From NCBI GenBank assembly GCA_016787525.1, contig JAEUUP010000026.1, forward strand, positions 62,001-126,000: DNA of 64,000 bases, read 5' to 3'. The DNA comes from Saprospiraceae bacterium (GTDB lineage: Bacteria; Bacteroidota; Bacteroidia; Chitinophagales; Saprospiraceae). The notes beneath the pieces were generated by a model. The model was not told the origin of the DNA, did not search any database, and saw nothing but the letters and a program-made list of their open reading frames with translations. This document shows, one piece after another, positions 36,267-46,073 of the stretch (within the stretch, counting starts at the first letter, position 1; the number at the start of each line of letters is the position of its first letter). The position numbers and the translations under genes are program-made.

Positions 36267-37631
36267 ATGGATATTTTAACAAAAATCAACAGTGAGGAAG
36301 AGCCTTTGACCCCTTCAAATGGCTGGATGAAGGAGAACACAACCCCATCTTTGCCCGAAGTTTTTGCCTCTATTCGCGTACCTAAGACGGCGAATTTCTG
36401 GAAAAAACTGTTCGCTTTTGTCGGACCGGGCATGATGGTCGCCGTTGGCTATATGGACCCGGGCAATTGGGCAACAGACATTGCAGGCGGCTCGAAATTT
36501 GGTTATAGTTTATTGTCTGTTATACTGATTTCTAACTTTTTCGCCATTCTATTGCAACATTTGGCACTCAAATTAGGCATTGTGACAGGGCGCGACCTTG
36601 CTCAAGCGTGCCGCGACGCTTATCCACGCCCGATGGCTCTGGCTTTGTGGGTGTTGGCGGAGGTAGCCATTGCCGCATGTGATTTGGCAGAAGTTTTAGG
36701 TTCTGCCATTGCCCTCAATCTGTTGTTTGGTATGCCTTTATGGTTGGGTGTATTGGTGACAGTTTTAGATGTCTTGGTGATTTTATATTTTCAGAATCGG
36801 GGTTTTCGGGCATTAGAAGCGATTGTCGCAGGTTTGATTTTCTTAATCTTAATTTGTTTTGGCTATGAGATTGTGGTTTCACAACCCAATATCAAAGACA
36901 TTGCTGCTGGTTTGATACCTCAAAAACAAATCATTCTGAATCCCGAAATGCTGTACATCGCCATCGGTATTTTGGGCGCAACAGTGATGCCGCACAACCT
37001 GTATCTTCACTCCAGCATCGTCCAAACACGCAATTACGCTCGTAATACTGAGGGGGTCAAATCGGCAATCAAATATGCCACGATAGACTCCACTGTCTCT
37101 TTACTTTTAGCCTTTTTTGTCAATGCGTTTATCCTCATCTTGGCAGCAGCGACTTTCCACAAAAACGGTCATCACGATGTTGCTGACATCACAGATGCTT
37201 ATCATTTGCTCGACCCACTTGTCGGAACGACTTTGGCAAGCACGTTGTTTGCGGTGGCTCTTTTAGCGTCAGGTCAAAATTCGACACTGACAGGGACTTT
37301 GGCTGGGCAAATTGTGATGGAAGGTTTTTTGAATCTGAGGCTCAAACCTTGGGTGCGTCGTTTGATAACTCGTTTGATTGCCATCATTCCTGCCCTTTTT
37401 GTCACTTGGGTGTATGGCGAAAAAGGAACAGCTGACCTATTGGTTTTGAGTCAAGTCATTTTGTCGTTGCAATTGAGTTTTGCTGTTGTGCCTTTGGTTT
37501 TGTTCACAAGCAGCAAAGCCAAAATGGGGCAATTTGTGAACAGCATCGGCTTGAAGATAAGTGCTTGGATTATATCCTGCATCATTATTGGCTTGAATGT
37601 TTATTTGCTGTGGGAAACATTTACAAGTTAA
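36267..37631 (+). CDS. mntH: Nramp family divalent metal transporter
   Basis: 454 residues with about 11-12 TM helices. The metal-site motif DPGN is in [23 protein letters not shown] (TM1) and the second site motif MPHN is in [14 protein letters not shown] (TM6). It imports Mn2+ (or Fe2+) with protons. The N-terminal 45 residues are cytoplasmic. Cotranscribed with mntR (20-bp gap) under the inverted-repeat operator. A decamer encodes NTEGV in the loop after the MPHN helix, where length varies in the family. Confidence 0.94.
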   Translation: MDILTKINSEEEPLTPSNGWMKENTTPSLPEVFASIRVPKTANFWKKLFAFVGPGMMVAVGYMDPGNWATDIAGGSKFGYSLLSVILISNFFAILLQHLALKLGIVTGRDLAQACRDAYPRPMALALWVLAEVAIAACDLAEVLGSAIALNLLFGMPLWLGVLVTVLDVLVILYFQNRGFRALEAIVAGLIFLILICFGYEIVVSQPNIKDIAAGLIPQKQIILNPEMLYIAIGILGATVMPHNLYLHSSIVQTRNYARNTEGVKSAIKYATIDSTVSLLLAFFVNAFILILAAATFHKNGHHDVADITDAYHLLDPLVGTTLASTLFAVALLASGQNSTLTGTLAGQIVMEGFLNLRLKPWVRRLITRLIAIIPALFVTWVYGEKGTADLLVLSQVILSLQLSFAVVPLVLFTSSKAKMGQFVNSIGLKISAWIISCIIIGLNVYLLWETFTS

Positions 37632-37649
37632 AAACTTTAGGGTTTTAAT

Positions 37650-37689
37650 GAAAAACGCTCAAAATCGGTACTGATTTTGAGCGTTTTTC
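37650..37689 (+). terminator. Terminator of mntR-mntH
   Basis: Stem GAAAAACGCTCAAAATC / GATTTTGAGCGTTTTTC, loop GGTACT, 18 bp past the mntH stop. It is fused directly to a right-end fragment of family A repeat (CTACCGAAGTATTG, ending at 37713). Confidence 0.8.
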
Positions 37690-37713
37690 AATTAAAAAAC
37701 TACCGAAGTATTG
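37690..37713. repeat. Right-end fragment of family A repeat (A5)
   Basis: TTAAAAAACTACCGAAGTAT ending TTG matches the family A terminal repeat. No left end is found within 300 bp. Confidence 0.6.
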
Positions 37714-37829
37714 CAATAACAATCAAACATCACCAAAATGAGGTTAAAAGCTACTTTCAAGACCGTCTCATTTTGACACGCGCGTTTCTTTTTTAATAGT
37801 CTTGTGTGTCACGTGATAACTGGCAAACA

Positions 37830-39695
37830 TTATCGCCCTGCATGAATCAACAATACCGAAATATCCGCTGGTGACACACCCGAAATACGGCTGGCTTGAC
37901 CCAAAGTACGTGGTTTGATTTTTGTTAATTTCAAACGCGCCTCCATCGAAAGTGCAGGGAAAGAATGATAATCCAATGTGTCAGAAAGGCGGAGTTCTTC
38001 AAATTTTTTCATCTTATTCGCCATTTCTTCTTCTTTTTGAATATAACTTTCGTACTTCATTGTGATTTCGGCCCCCTCAGTAATTTCAGTATCATACTGT
38101 TTCAAGAAGGTATCGAGTTGTGGAATAACTTGACGTAACCCCTCAGTATTGACTTGTGGGCGCAGCAAAATCTTATGCAATTTTGTCCGCTGGTCAAGGG
38201 ACGCAGAGCCAACACTTTCCAAATAGCCATTGACCAAATCGGGCGATACGCTCAGTTCCTTCATAAAATCTATAATCGCTTGTTCGCCACTGATTTTTTG
38301 GTTCACTCTTTCAATGCGTTCTGTCATGCCTTGCATGCCCATTTTTTCGGCAAGGGGCGACAAACGGACATCCGCATTGTCTTGACGCAACAAAATACGG
38401 AACTCCGCACGGCTTGTAAACATGCGATAAGGTTCTTCAGTCCCTTTCGTAATCAAATCATCAATCAATACGCCGATATAAGCCTCGCTACGTTTGAGAA
38501 CAAAAGGGGCTTCTTCGTTGATAGCCAAATGCGCATTGATACCCGCTATCAAACCTTGACAGGCCGCTTCTTCATAACCTGTTGTCCCATTGATTTGACC
38601 TGCAAAAAAAAGATTTTTGACCAATTTGGTCTCCAAAGTCAATTCCAGTTGCGTCGGCGGGAAGTAATCGTACTCGATGGCATAGCCTGGGCGGAACATT
38701 TTGACATCTTCAAAACCTACAATGCTTTTCAAGGCTTTGTACTGCACATCTTCTGGCAACGAGGACGAAAAACCGTTGATATAAATCTCGACAGTGTCCC
38801 AACCTTCTGGCTCAATAAAGAGTTGGTGGCGTTCTTTATCTGCAAAACGATTGATTTTATCCTCAATCGAAGGACAATAACGTGGTCCCAAACCCTGTAT
38901 GCGCCCTGTGAACATAGGCGATTTTTCAAAACCTGTTTTCAAAATTTCATGCACCTTGTCGTTGGTATAAGTGATGTGACAAGGACGCTGATTACTGAGG
39001 GGGGGGGTATCAGTGTAGCTGAATTTGGCTGGGTTGTCGTCGCCATCTTGCACTTCCATGCGATCGTAGTGAAGGCTGCGTCCATCCACACGTGGTGGCG
39101 TACCTGTTTTCATTCGACCTGACTCAAAACCTAACTCAATCAGTTGCTCCGTGATGCCTTTAGCCGCCGATTCGCCCATACGGCCTCCGCCAAACTGTTT
39201 TTCGCCAATGTGAATGATACCATTCAAAAAAGTACCATTGGTTAGCACCACCGCATTAGACTCAATCTCTAAACCCAACGGCGTACGAATGCCCCCGACT
39301 CGCCCATCTTTCACAATCAAACCAGATACCATCTCTTGCCAAAAGTCAATATTAGGGTGCTGCTCCATCATGATCCGCCATTTGCGCGCAAATAGATTGC
39401 GGTCGCTTTGTGCGCGAGGCGACCACATCGCGGGTCCTTTTGAACGGTTCAACATGCGGAATTGAATCATCGTATGGTCGGTCACTATGCCCGAATAGCC
39501 ACCCAAGGCATCTACTTCGCGCACAATTTGCCCTTTTGCCACGCCACCCATCGCTGGATTGCACGACATTTGAGCAATGGTTTGCATATTCATGGTCGCT
39601 AAAAGGACTTTTGAGCCCATATTGGCAGCCGCAACAGCCGCCTCGCAACCTGCATGACCTGCTCCAACCACTATGACATCGTATTTTGGAAACAT
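37830..39695 (-). CDS. mnmG: tRNA uridine 5-carboxymethylaminomethyl modification enzyme MnmG
   Basis: 621 residues from the ATG at 39695, the family start (FPKYDVIVVGAGHAGCEAA); an upstream Met would add eight Lys-rich residues. FAD-binding loop GAGHAGCEAA, then SCNPAMGGVAKGQIVREVDALGG and the conserved C-terminal helical domain (ISGVSPADISVLLIH). With MnmE it forms the cmnm5 modification at the tRNA wobble uridine. Three decamers encode ITEGAE, NTEGLR and, in a G9 version, TPPLSNQR. All sit in variable loops. Confidence 0.96.
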   Translation of the reverse strand: MFPKYDVIVVGAGHAGCEAAVAAANMGSKVLLATMNMQTIAQMSCNPAMGGVAKGQIVREVDALGGYSGIVTDHTMIQFRMLNRSKGPAMWSPRAQSDRNLFARKWRIMMEQHPNIDFWQEMVSGLIVKDGRVGGIRTPLGLEIESNAVVLTNGTFLNGIIHIGEKQFGGGRMGESAAKGITEQLIELGFESGRMKTGTPPRVDGRSLHYDRMEVQDGDDNPAKFSYTDTPPLSNQRPCHITYTNDKVHEILKTGFEKSPMFTGRIQGLGPRYCPSIEDKINRFADKERHQLFIEPEGWDTVEIYINGFSSSLPEDVQYKALKSIVGFEDVKMFRPGYAIEYDYFPPTQLELTLETKLVKNLFFAGQINGTTGYEEAACQGLIAGINAHLAINEEAPFVLKRSEAYIGVLIDDLITKGTEEPYRMFTSRAEFRILLRQDNADVRLSPLAEKMGMQGMTERIERVNQKISGEQAIIDFMKELSVSPDLVNGYLESVGSASLDQRTKLHKILLRPQVNTEGLRQVIPQLDTFLKQYDTEITEGAEITMKYESYIQKEEEMANKMKKFEELRLSDTLDYHSFPALSMEARLKLTKIKPRTLGQASRISGVSPADISVLLIHAGR

Positions 39696-39780
39696 TTTCT
39701 TTTTAATTTTGAGGCGCAAAATTACATCATTTTTATTGGTGCATCAAAACAAAGAACAACTATTCCCAAACCATGTCAGG

Positions 39781-39982
39781 GAATACTTTGGTTATTTTTT
39801 AGTTGAAAACGGCGGCTTTGCCGCCGAAAAATGGGAGGATGGAGCGAGATGTTTTATTTTTTTGAATTATGGGCTGCGCCCATAATTCAAAAAAATAAAA
39901 CATCTCGCTCCAAAGGGTCTCTTTGCCGCCGAAGGCGGCTATTTTAAGCTATTTTAGGTACTAAAAAATTACCGAAGTATTG
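39781..39982. mobile_element. Family A element A3 (reverse orientation)
   Basis: 202 bp between mnmG and rho in a 402-bp gap. Ends GAATACTTTGGTTATTTTTT and TACCGAAGTATTG. The central hairpin stem begins GGAGCGAGATGTTTTATTTT with the same apex GGGCTGCGCCC as A1 and A2, while the stem sequence differs and is still perfectly paired. GC hairpins CGGCGGC-TTT-GCCGCCG and GCCGCCGAAGGCGGC flank it. No clear target duplication, so it may be older or rearranged. Confidence 0.68.
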
Positions 39983-40002
39983 GATTGAAGTATGTGATGG
40001 TA

Positions 40003-40039
40003 AAAAAAGACCCGAATCATCAGAAAGACGATTCGGGTT
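40003..40039 (-). terminator. Terminator of rho gene
   Basis: Stem AACCCGAATCGTC / GATGATTCGGGT-type, followed on the minus strand by a T tract, about 60 bp past the rho stop. A decamer (40066) lies between. Confidence 0.75.
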
Positions 40040-40097
40040 GATATAGCTGTTTTTTTGAATGATTTTACTGAGGGGGTCGGAAATAGTGAATGAAACA

Positions 40098-41801
40098 CTA
40101 TCTGCCATTCATTGAGTTAATGAACTCTTCATTCGATGAAGTATGCATCATATGTTTTTGTAAAAACTCAAAGGCTTCGTCTGGTTTCATATCTGCTAAG
40201 TGATTGCGCAAGATGAAAAGACGTTGAACGGTGTCTTTATCTTGTAACAAATCGTCGCGACGGGTTGATGAATTGTTGACATTGATAGCAGGATACATCC
40301 GTTTGTTTGCTAAAGCACGGTCGAGCGAAAGCTCCATATTACCTGTACCTTTGAATTCTTCAAAGATAACGCCATCCATTTTTGAGCCTGTGTCCACCAA
40401 CGCTGTTGCCAAAATAGTCAATGAACCACCAAATTCGATTTTACGTGCAGCACCAAAGAATTTTTTAGGTTTTTGAAGCGCATTAGCTTCTACACCACCC
40501 GAAAGCACTTTACCACTTGCTGGTGCAACAGTATTGTAGGCACGAGCAAGACGTGTGATTGAGTCCAACAGAATGACAACATCATGACCGCATTCGACTA
40601 AACGTTTGGCTTTTTCTAAAACTATATTTGCTACACGCACATGGTTTTCAGCTGCCTCGTCGAATGTAGAAGCGACCACTTCTGCTTTTACAGAACGTTT
40701 CATATCTGTGACCTCCTCTGGGCGTTCGTCAATGAGCAGGACAATCATGTAACATTCAGGATGATTTTTTGAAATCGCATTGGCAATATCTTTCAACAAG
40801 AAAGTTTTACCTGTTTTAGGTTGAGCAACAATCAAACCCCGTTGTCCTTTACCGATAGGTGTGAACAAGTCAATGATACGGTTAGAAAAGTCTCGCCCTG
40901 TTGGCGAAATGGTCAGAGTAAACTTTTCATTCGGAAAAAGTGGTGTCAAATAATCAAAAGGTACACGGTCGCGCACATCAATAGGGTCAAGACCGTTGAT
41001 TTTTGAGACTTTGAGCAAGGCAAAATATTTTTCACCTTCTTTCGGCGGACGAATAGCACCCCGCACTGCATCACCTGTTTTGAGACCAAAGAGTTTGATT
41101 TGACTCGGTGACACGTAAATATCATCGGGCGAAGTCATATAGTTGTAGTCTGCTGAGCGCAAGAAACCGTAGCCATCTTGCATCATTTCCAATACACCTT
41201 CACCTTCCACAACACCATCAAGGTCAATATTATAACGAGGCGTGGCCGGCATCACATCATCATCGCCACCTCGTTTATCTTTTTTACCACGACGAGGCTC
41301 TAAAATAATCGGTTCGTCGAACTCGATCAAGGCAGGGTTTACGTAATCGTCGTCGTCATCAGGCGTTTCATAGGCGGGTGGTGCGTTGTCGTCATCGTCA
41401 TCATCAGGAATGGGTTCAAAACGCGGCATTTCTGATTTCTCTGTCTTAGCAGACCATTCAGGTTTAGAAGGTACATCAAAGCGAGGTATTGGTTTTGTGG
41501 CTTCTTTGCGCTCTGTTTTTTCTTCACTGCCTGTTGGCGTACTCAATCGCTTGCGAGGGCGCTTTTCGGTACGTTCTTCTTTTTTTGTGACCGATGGAAT
41601 TTTCTCATAAGGCGTATTGTCTTCAACAAGGATTTCAGTATTCGATGAGTCGGGGGCAGCGTTTAGGGCTTGTGCGTCGAGAATACGATAAATCAAATCT
41701 TGTTTACTCAATTTTTTAAAATCCGCAACACCAATTTGCTCAGCGATTTCTTTTAATTCACTGACAAGCATCTCATTCAGTTGCAAAATGTCGTACTTCA
41801 T
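40098..41801 (-). CDS. rho: Transcription termination factor Rho
   Basis: 567 residues. An N-terminal Rho-N helix domain (about 1-45) is followed by a roughly 150-residue charged, Asp- and Pro-rich insertion ([21 protein letters not shown] region) absent from E. coli Rho. Then come the RNA-binding cold-shock-like domain ([17 protein letters not shown]) and the ATPase with Walker [14 protein letters not shown] and Walker [18 protein letters not shown]. Such insertions occur in Bacteroidota Rho. A 665-bp gap upstream leads to serS, divergent. Contains no decamer. Confidence 0.96.
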   Translation of the reverse strand: MKYDILQLNEMLVSELKEIAEQIGVADFKKLSKQDLIYRILDAQALNAAPDSSNTEILVEDNTPYEKIPSVTKKEERTEKRPRKRLSTPTGSEEKTERKEATKPIPRFDVPSKPEWSAKTEKSEMPRFEPIPDDDDDDNAPPAYETPDDDDDYVNPALIEFDEPIILEPRRGKKDKRGGDDDVMPATPRYNIDLDGVVEGEGVLEMMQDGYGFLRSADYNYMTSPDDIYVSPSQIKLFGLKTGDAVRGAIRPPKEGEKYFALLKVSKINGLDPIDVRDRVPFDYLTPLFPNEKFTLTISPTGRDFSNRIIDLFTPIGKGQRGLIVAQPKTGKTFLLKDIANAISKNHPECYMIVLLIDERPEEVTDMKRSVKAEVVASTFDEAAENHVRVANIVLEKAKRLVECGHDVVILLDSITRLARAYNTVAPASGKVLSGGVEANALQKPKKFFGAARKIEFGGSLTILATALVDTGSKMDGVIFEEFKGTGNMELSLDRALANKRMYPAINVNNSSTRRDDLLQDKDTVQRLFILRNHLADMKPDEAFEFLQKHMMHTSSNEEFINSMNGR

Positions 41802-42466
41802 ATTGATTTGTGTAATAATTGATAATTTATAAAGTTAGTAGTTGGCATTGGGGTCTATTAGTTGAATTAAATTTGTTTTAATTGCGTTAGACGCTGTGTC
41901 CTCTGTTTTGAGGATAAGTTGTTTCCGATTAATGTATGATTTTGGCGTATATACGAAAGTAAATTTCCTACCTATAAACCATGTTTTTTGCTTTGTTATC
42001 GAGCCTTACGTTTTGGAAAACAGGCTTAAAAACATCTTAAAAGTATTAAAAGGTATTGTTCCAAGAATGTGGTGTAGAGATTGTTTTATAAATTTTGATT
42101 GCTCTGTTCCAACTAAACTTCTTTTCACAATGTGACTTGAAACAGATAGATGCGCTTAGGCTTGGTTGTTTTCGAGTAAGTCTCAATTGATTCTATGAGG
42201 GCTTTTGCAGAGCTTAAAATATTGATAATCAGTAAATTAGTTTGAAAAAGAGGACTTCAGATAGTGAAACGATTCAGACGTTTTTGAAAGATTTTTCCGA
42301 AGGAGCTGGATTTATAACAAATCTATAAACTAAAACGTATTTAATTGAAGAAAGTTATAAATCGGTGTGATTTTTCTTTTCTTATGTGCTTTGTGCGGCA
42401 AAAATACAGTTTATTTTATTTCTCAAAGCCTATCTTTGCAAAAATTTTTTAAAAAATTATTGACTT
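41802..42466. other. 665-bp gap between divergent rho and serS
   Basis: No gene, repeat or decamer recognised. A -7-like TATCTTTG at 42431-42438 lies 28 bp before serS; no matching -33 is seen. The rho side is presumably its leader, which in many bacteria carries autoregulatory termination, but no structure stands out by eye. Confidence 0.4.
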
Positions 42467-43750
42467 ATGTTGCAGTTAGCTTTTTTCAGAGAACAAAAAG
42501 ACCGTGTTGTAACTGGTCTGAAAAAAAGAAATTGGGCAGATGATGCCATCGAAAACACTGTCAATACGGTGTTAAGTTTAGACGACAAACGCCGTTCGAC
42601 TCAAACCGAGTTAGACGCAACTTTGGCAGAAGGCAAAGTTTTGTCCAAAAAAATTGGCGATTTGATGAAGTCGGGCAATCATACTGAGGGGGCCGCCTTG
42701 AAAGCTAAAGTGGCTGAACTCAAAGAAAAATCGCAAACGCTCGAAACGCAATTGGATGAAGCCATAAAATCTTTAGACGATTTACTCTTGTCTATGCCCA
42801 ATTTGCCGCACGATACTGTGCCTTTTGGCAAAAGTGCCGATGACAATGAAGTGTGGTTCATAGCGCAAGACCAATTGCCCGAATTGTCGGCTGATGCGTT
42901 GCCGCATTGGGAAGTGTCTCACAAATACCCTGTGTTCGACCTTGAGTTAGGCGTGAAACTCACGGGCGGTGGTTTCCCTGTGTTCAGAGGTAAAGGTGCG
43001 AAGCTGGTACGTGCCTTGATTCAGTTTTTCCTCGATGAAGCAGCTGCTGCAGGTTACGAAGAAATCGTACCACCCTTGATGGTCAATGAAGCATCTGCTC
43101 GTGGCACAGGTCAGATACCCGACAAAGAAGGGCAGATGTACTATATCACAGCCGACGACCTCTACATGATTCCGACAGCCGAAGTGCCTGTGACTAATAT
43201 CTTGCGCGATGTGATTTTGAGTGAAAAGGATTTTCCAATTCGTTATTGCGCGTACTCACAGTGTTTCCGTCGCGAGGCAGGTAGCTATGGCGCACATGTC
43301 CGTGGTTTGAATCGCGTTCATCAGTTCGACAAGGTAGAAATTGTGCAGTTCACACATCCAGAAAAAAGCTACGAGGCTTTATTAGATATGGTCGAACATG
43401 TCAAAGGTTTGATGTCAAAATTGGAATTACCGTACCGCATTCTAAAATTGTGTGGTGGCGACATGGGCAACGCTTCAGCCATGACTTTCGACTTTGAAGC
43501 ATGGTCAGCTGCGCAAAAACGGTGGTTAGAAGTCAGTTCTGTGTCAAACTTTGAGACATTCCAAGCCAATCGCATGAAATGCCGCTACCGTGATGCCAAT
43601 GGCAAAACACAATTGGTGCATACTTTGAATGGTTCGGCTTTGGCTTTGCCACGTATCATTGCGGCTTTGTTGGAAAACAATCAGACTACTGAGGGGGTGC
43701 GTATTCCGAAAGCCCTTATACCTTACACTAAGTTTGAGATATTGGATTGA
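42467..43750 (+). CDS. serS: Seryl-tRNA synthetase
   Basis: 427 residues, the usual bacterial length. N-terminal tRNA-binding coiled coil (about 25-100), then class II core with motif 2 YCAYSQCFRREAGSYGAHVRGLNRVHQF and motif 3 ETFQANRMKCRYRD...THTLNGSALALPRII-like (VHTLNGSALALPR). Two decamers: NHTEGAA in the coiled-coil arm tip, where family sequence is variable, and TTEGVRIP just before the conserved C-terminal VRIPKAL. Ends 12 bp before an inverted-decamer hairpin. Confidence 0.97.
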   Translation: MLQLAFFREQKDRVVTGLKKRNWADDAIENTVNTVLSLDDKRRSTQTELDATLAEGKVLSKKIGDLMKSGNHTEGAALKAKVAELKEKSQTLETQLDEAIKSLDDLLLSMPNLPHDTVPFGKSADDNEVWFIAQDQLPELSADALPHWEVSHKYPVFDLELGVKLTGGGFPVFRGKGAKLVRALIQFFLDEAAAAGYEEIVPPLMVNEASARGTGQIPDKEGQMYYITADDLYMIPTAEVPVTNILRDVILSEKDFPIRYCAYSQCFRREAGSYGAHVRGLNRVHQFDKVEIVQFTHPEKSYEALLDMVEHVKGLMSKLELPYRILKLCGGDMGNASAMTFDFEAWSAAQKRWLEVSSVSNFETFQANRMKCRYRDANGKTQLVHTLNGSALALPRIIAALLENNQTTEGVRIPKALIPYTKFEILD

Positions 43751-43762
43751 TGTTATGTATGA

Positions 43763-43808
43763 TATACTGAGGGGTGTTCTGGCTTGGTCAGAACACCCCT
43801 CAGTATAT
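43763..43808. terminator. Bidirectional hairpin made of two inverted decamers
   Basis: Perfect inverted repeat with arms TATACTGAGGGGTGTTCTG and complement, loop of about six bases. It lies between convergent serS (ends 43750) and the YCII gene (ends 43860). Same construction as the hairpin at 3980-4025 but with an unrelated inner stem. Confidence 0.75.
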
Positions 43809-43859
43809 CTACCATTTTAGCATGTTTAGGTTCTATTTTATGCAAAAAAACTCAGACCA

Positions 43860-44237
43860 TCACCGCGACACAGCCACTTGGTACGGGAACAATTCACCCG
43901 TCATCACACCTGCTTTTACGGCGGGGTCTTCGGTGAGGTATGTTTTAGCTTCTGCTTCGGTTTTAGCTTCAAAAACTAAAATCCCAAAAGTGGTTTTCAA
44001 ATCTGTTTGAGTACGTCCTGCTAAAATCAACTTCCCTTCTTCTTTCATTTTCAAATACCGTTTGAAATGTGCCGAAACCGCTGCTTCTGCATCCTTGTCC
44101 CAATTTTTTTCTTCTTGATACTGAGGGGTCACTTTCAATAGGATGAGCCACTGTTTGATGGCAGTAGAGTCCGATTTTTGAGCGTAAAGACTAAAAAAAG
44201 CCCACATAAGGCAGGTTGTCAAATAATACTTTTTCAT
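43860..44237 (-). CDS. Secreted YCII-domain protein
   Basis: 125 residues from the ATG at 44237. Signal peptide KKYYLTTCLMWAFFSLYAQ, then a YCII/dimeric ferredoxin-like domain: HFKRYLKMKEEGKLILAGRTQTDLKTTFGILVFEAKTEAEAKTYLTEDPAVKAGVMTGELFPYQVA. The YCII family has small-molecule binding or lyase roles, with catalysis unproven. A secreted version is less common. A decamer encodes TPQYQ near residue 35. Confidence 0.82.
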   Translation of the reverse strand: MKKYYLTTCLMWAFFSLYAQKSDSTAIKQWLILLKVTPQYQEEKNWDKDAEAAVSAHFKRYLKMKEEGKLILAGRTQTDLKTTFGILVFEAKTEAEAKTYLTEDPAVKAGVMTGELFPYQVAVSR

Positions 44238-44256
44238 GCGCAACAAAGTTTTTTTA

Positions 44257-44466
44257 GAAACAGTTTTAAAACTTAAAATGATAGTTACTGACTGTTTTTC
44301 TGCAAGCAGAAAAAAGCGTACAAAGAAGATTTTTTATAGAGGGCATGTCAGTTTTGCCTCGTTAATGAGGCAAAACTGACATGCCCTCTGAAAGAATTCT
44401 TTTTATAGCACGCATTTCGAGCGCAGCGAGAAACAGTGAGCGGTAAGTTTTAAAACAGTTTTTTAA
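44257..44466. repeat. Family B hairpin repeat, copy B3
   Basis: Outer inverted repeat AAACAGTTTTAAAACTTA / TAAGTTTTAAAACAGTTT, then ACTG ends, left hairpin TTTTTCTGCAAGCAGAAAAA, AAAAAGCGTAC, and a central hairpin at about 44339-44392 with stem beginning AGAGGGCATGTCAGTTTTGC. The right hairpin region is TTTCGAGCGCAGCGAGAAA. Stem sequences unrelated to B1 and B2. It occupies the 453-bp gap between the YCII gene and the reductase gene together with A4. No gene. Confidence 0.72.
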
Positions 44467-44493
44467 AATGACGAAAATGCTTTCTTATCAAAG

Positions 44494-44572
44494 CAATACT
44501 TCAGTAGTTTTTTAAGCGTAAATAACGCTGCCTTCGCCGCCGTTTTTCAACTAAATAATTACCGAAGTATTG
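44494..44572. mobile_element. Family A element A4, internally deleted
   Basis: 79 bp: both ends of family A are present (CAATACTTCAGTAGTTTTTT and AATTACCGAAGTATTG) but the central hairpin is missing. The 5-bp flanks CAAAG and CAAAT match at four positions, weakly suggesting a target duplication. Confidence 0.65.
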
Positions 44573-44690
44573 CAAATGCAAAGCTATCGCATTTATTATC
44601 AAATGTAAAAGTATTTTTATTGGGACAAATTTTCCAATTGCACCATGTCAATACCAGAATTACACTGTTTCTTTATGCTCAAAAAATAAT

Positions 44691-45845
44691 ATGAGTATTG
44701 AGGCAAAATTTGATTTGATTATCGTTGGAGCTGGGCCCGCAGGTGCAACGTGTGCGCTGCACTTGCGGCAGTCAAACTTACGCATATTATTGATAGACAA
44801 AGCTACCTTTCCACGTACAAAAATATGTGGTGATGCGGTTGTCGGGCGTTCTATTAAAACGCTTTTTGCTGTTTGCCCTGAGTTAGTTGAATCTTTTAGA
44901 GAGTTTCAGGACAAAACACGCATCAACCAAACGCGATTGTATATGAACAACCGTAAACCCGTTGATATTCACTGGGTCAATGAAGCCTACTGCTGTACTC
45001 GCTTTGATTTTGACAATATTTTGATCCGTGCAGTCAAAGAATATGCGCCCAATGTTACGGTTTTAGAAGGTTTTGCAGTTGATACGGTCGAAAATACTGA
45101 GGGGGGTATGCGTTTAGGTCATCAAGCCAAACAGCAGTTTTTTTCTGCTCCATTGGTGGTAGGTTGTGATGGGGCACAATCCATACTATCAAAAAAATTA
45201 ACGGATACAAAAATGAGTCATAAAGATCATGCAGGAGCTGTGCGGACTTATTTTAAAGGCGTAAAAGGGCTGTGTATGAATCGAACAGAGGTTTTTATCG
45301 CCAAAAAATTCTCTCCAGGCTATTTGTGGGTTTTTCCGCTTTCGGAAGATACGGCGAATGTGGGTTTTGGTATGTTGACGCAAAAAATATCGCAAAAACG
45401 TATCAATCTGCGCGAATCCATGTTTCAATTCATCGAGGAGTCGCCCATACTGAGGGAGCGTTTCGACAACAGCGAACAATTGGGCAAGGTTGAGGGCTTT
45501 GGCTTGCCTTTAGGTTCGCGCCGTGTGCAAATTTCGGGGACTCATTTTCTATTGGCTGGTGATGCGGCAGCAATGATTGACCCTGCTTCGGGCGACGGCA
45601 TCAGCAATGCAATTGTGAGTGGCAAAATAGCTGCTGAAACGGTTTTAAGAGCCTTTCAAGTGGGCAATTTCTCAGCTTCTTTTTTGAAACAGTACGATGA
45701 ACAAGTGTTCAAGATGTTGGGCAAAGAACTTTGGCAGAGTACCTTGCTTTTGCGTACCTCTATTGCCGCCCCTTTTATCCTAGATGTGAGCGCTGCTCTG
45801 ATGACTTTTGCGCCCATCAATCGTTTAGTAAAGAAAATATTGTAG
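44691..45845 (+). CDS. Geranylgeranyl-reductase-family FAD-dependent oxidoreductase
   Basis: 384 residues. FAD-binding N-terminus FDLIIVGAGPAGATCALHLRQSN with KATFPRTKICGDAVVG, mid segment VVGCDGAQSILSKKL, and the second FAD motif LLAGDAAAMIDPASGDGISNAIVSGKIAAE. Family members reduce isoprenoid side chains or act in menaquinone and pigment pathways. The substrate here is unassigned. A decamer encodes NTEGGM between the two conserved domains. Confidence 0.9.
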   Translation: MSIEAKFDLIIVGAGPAGATCALHLRQSNLRILLIDKATFPRTKICGDAVVGRSIKTLFAVCPELVESFREFQDKTRINQTRLYMNNRKPVDIHWVNEAYCCTRFDFDNILIRAVKEYAPNVTVLEGFAVDTVENTEGGMRLGHQAKQQFFSAPLVVGCDGAQSILSKKLTDTKMSHKDHAGAVRTYFKGVKGLCMNRTEVFIAKKFSPGYLWVFPLSEDTANVGFGMLTQKISQKRINLRESMFQFIEESPILRERFDNSEQLGKVEGFGLPLGSRRVQISGTHFLLAGDAAAMIDPASGDGISNAIVSGKIAAETVLRAFQVGNFSASFLKQYDEQVFKMLGKELWQSTLLLRTSIAAPFILDVSAALMTFAPINRLVKKIL

Positions 45846-45962
45846 GATATTAGACCTAAAGAATCATATCATATTGCTGTTTATTGACTTCACCCACAAG
45901 GTCAGCACTTAAAATTACTATACGAGGGGTGAGCATAATCCAAATCTACTAAAACAGGTATA

Positions 45963-45991
45963 GACTGTTTTGCCTTTGGCAAAAAGTGTAC
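45963..45991. repeat. Left-end fragment of family B repeat (B4)
   Basis: ACTGTTTTGCCTTTGGCAAA followed by AAGTGTAC fits the family B left end (ACTG, hairpin, AAGYGTAC) with another stem sequence. No central or right part found. It lies in the 228-bp gap before kup, with a TACTTTTG -7-like element at 46035. Confidence 0.5.
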
Positions 45992-46073
45992 TTTGAAAAG
46001 GTTTTTTTGTTGATGACTAAGTTAAAATTTGTTTTACTTTTGCCGCCAGTTTTTACAAACAGAAAAAAAGACA

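Noticed and set aside
38154-39122. 322-codon open frame on the plus strand inside mnmG
   Set aside because: It is the antisense shadow of a strongly conserved gene, and its product shows no recognisable domain.
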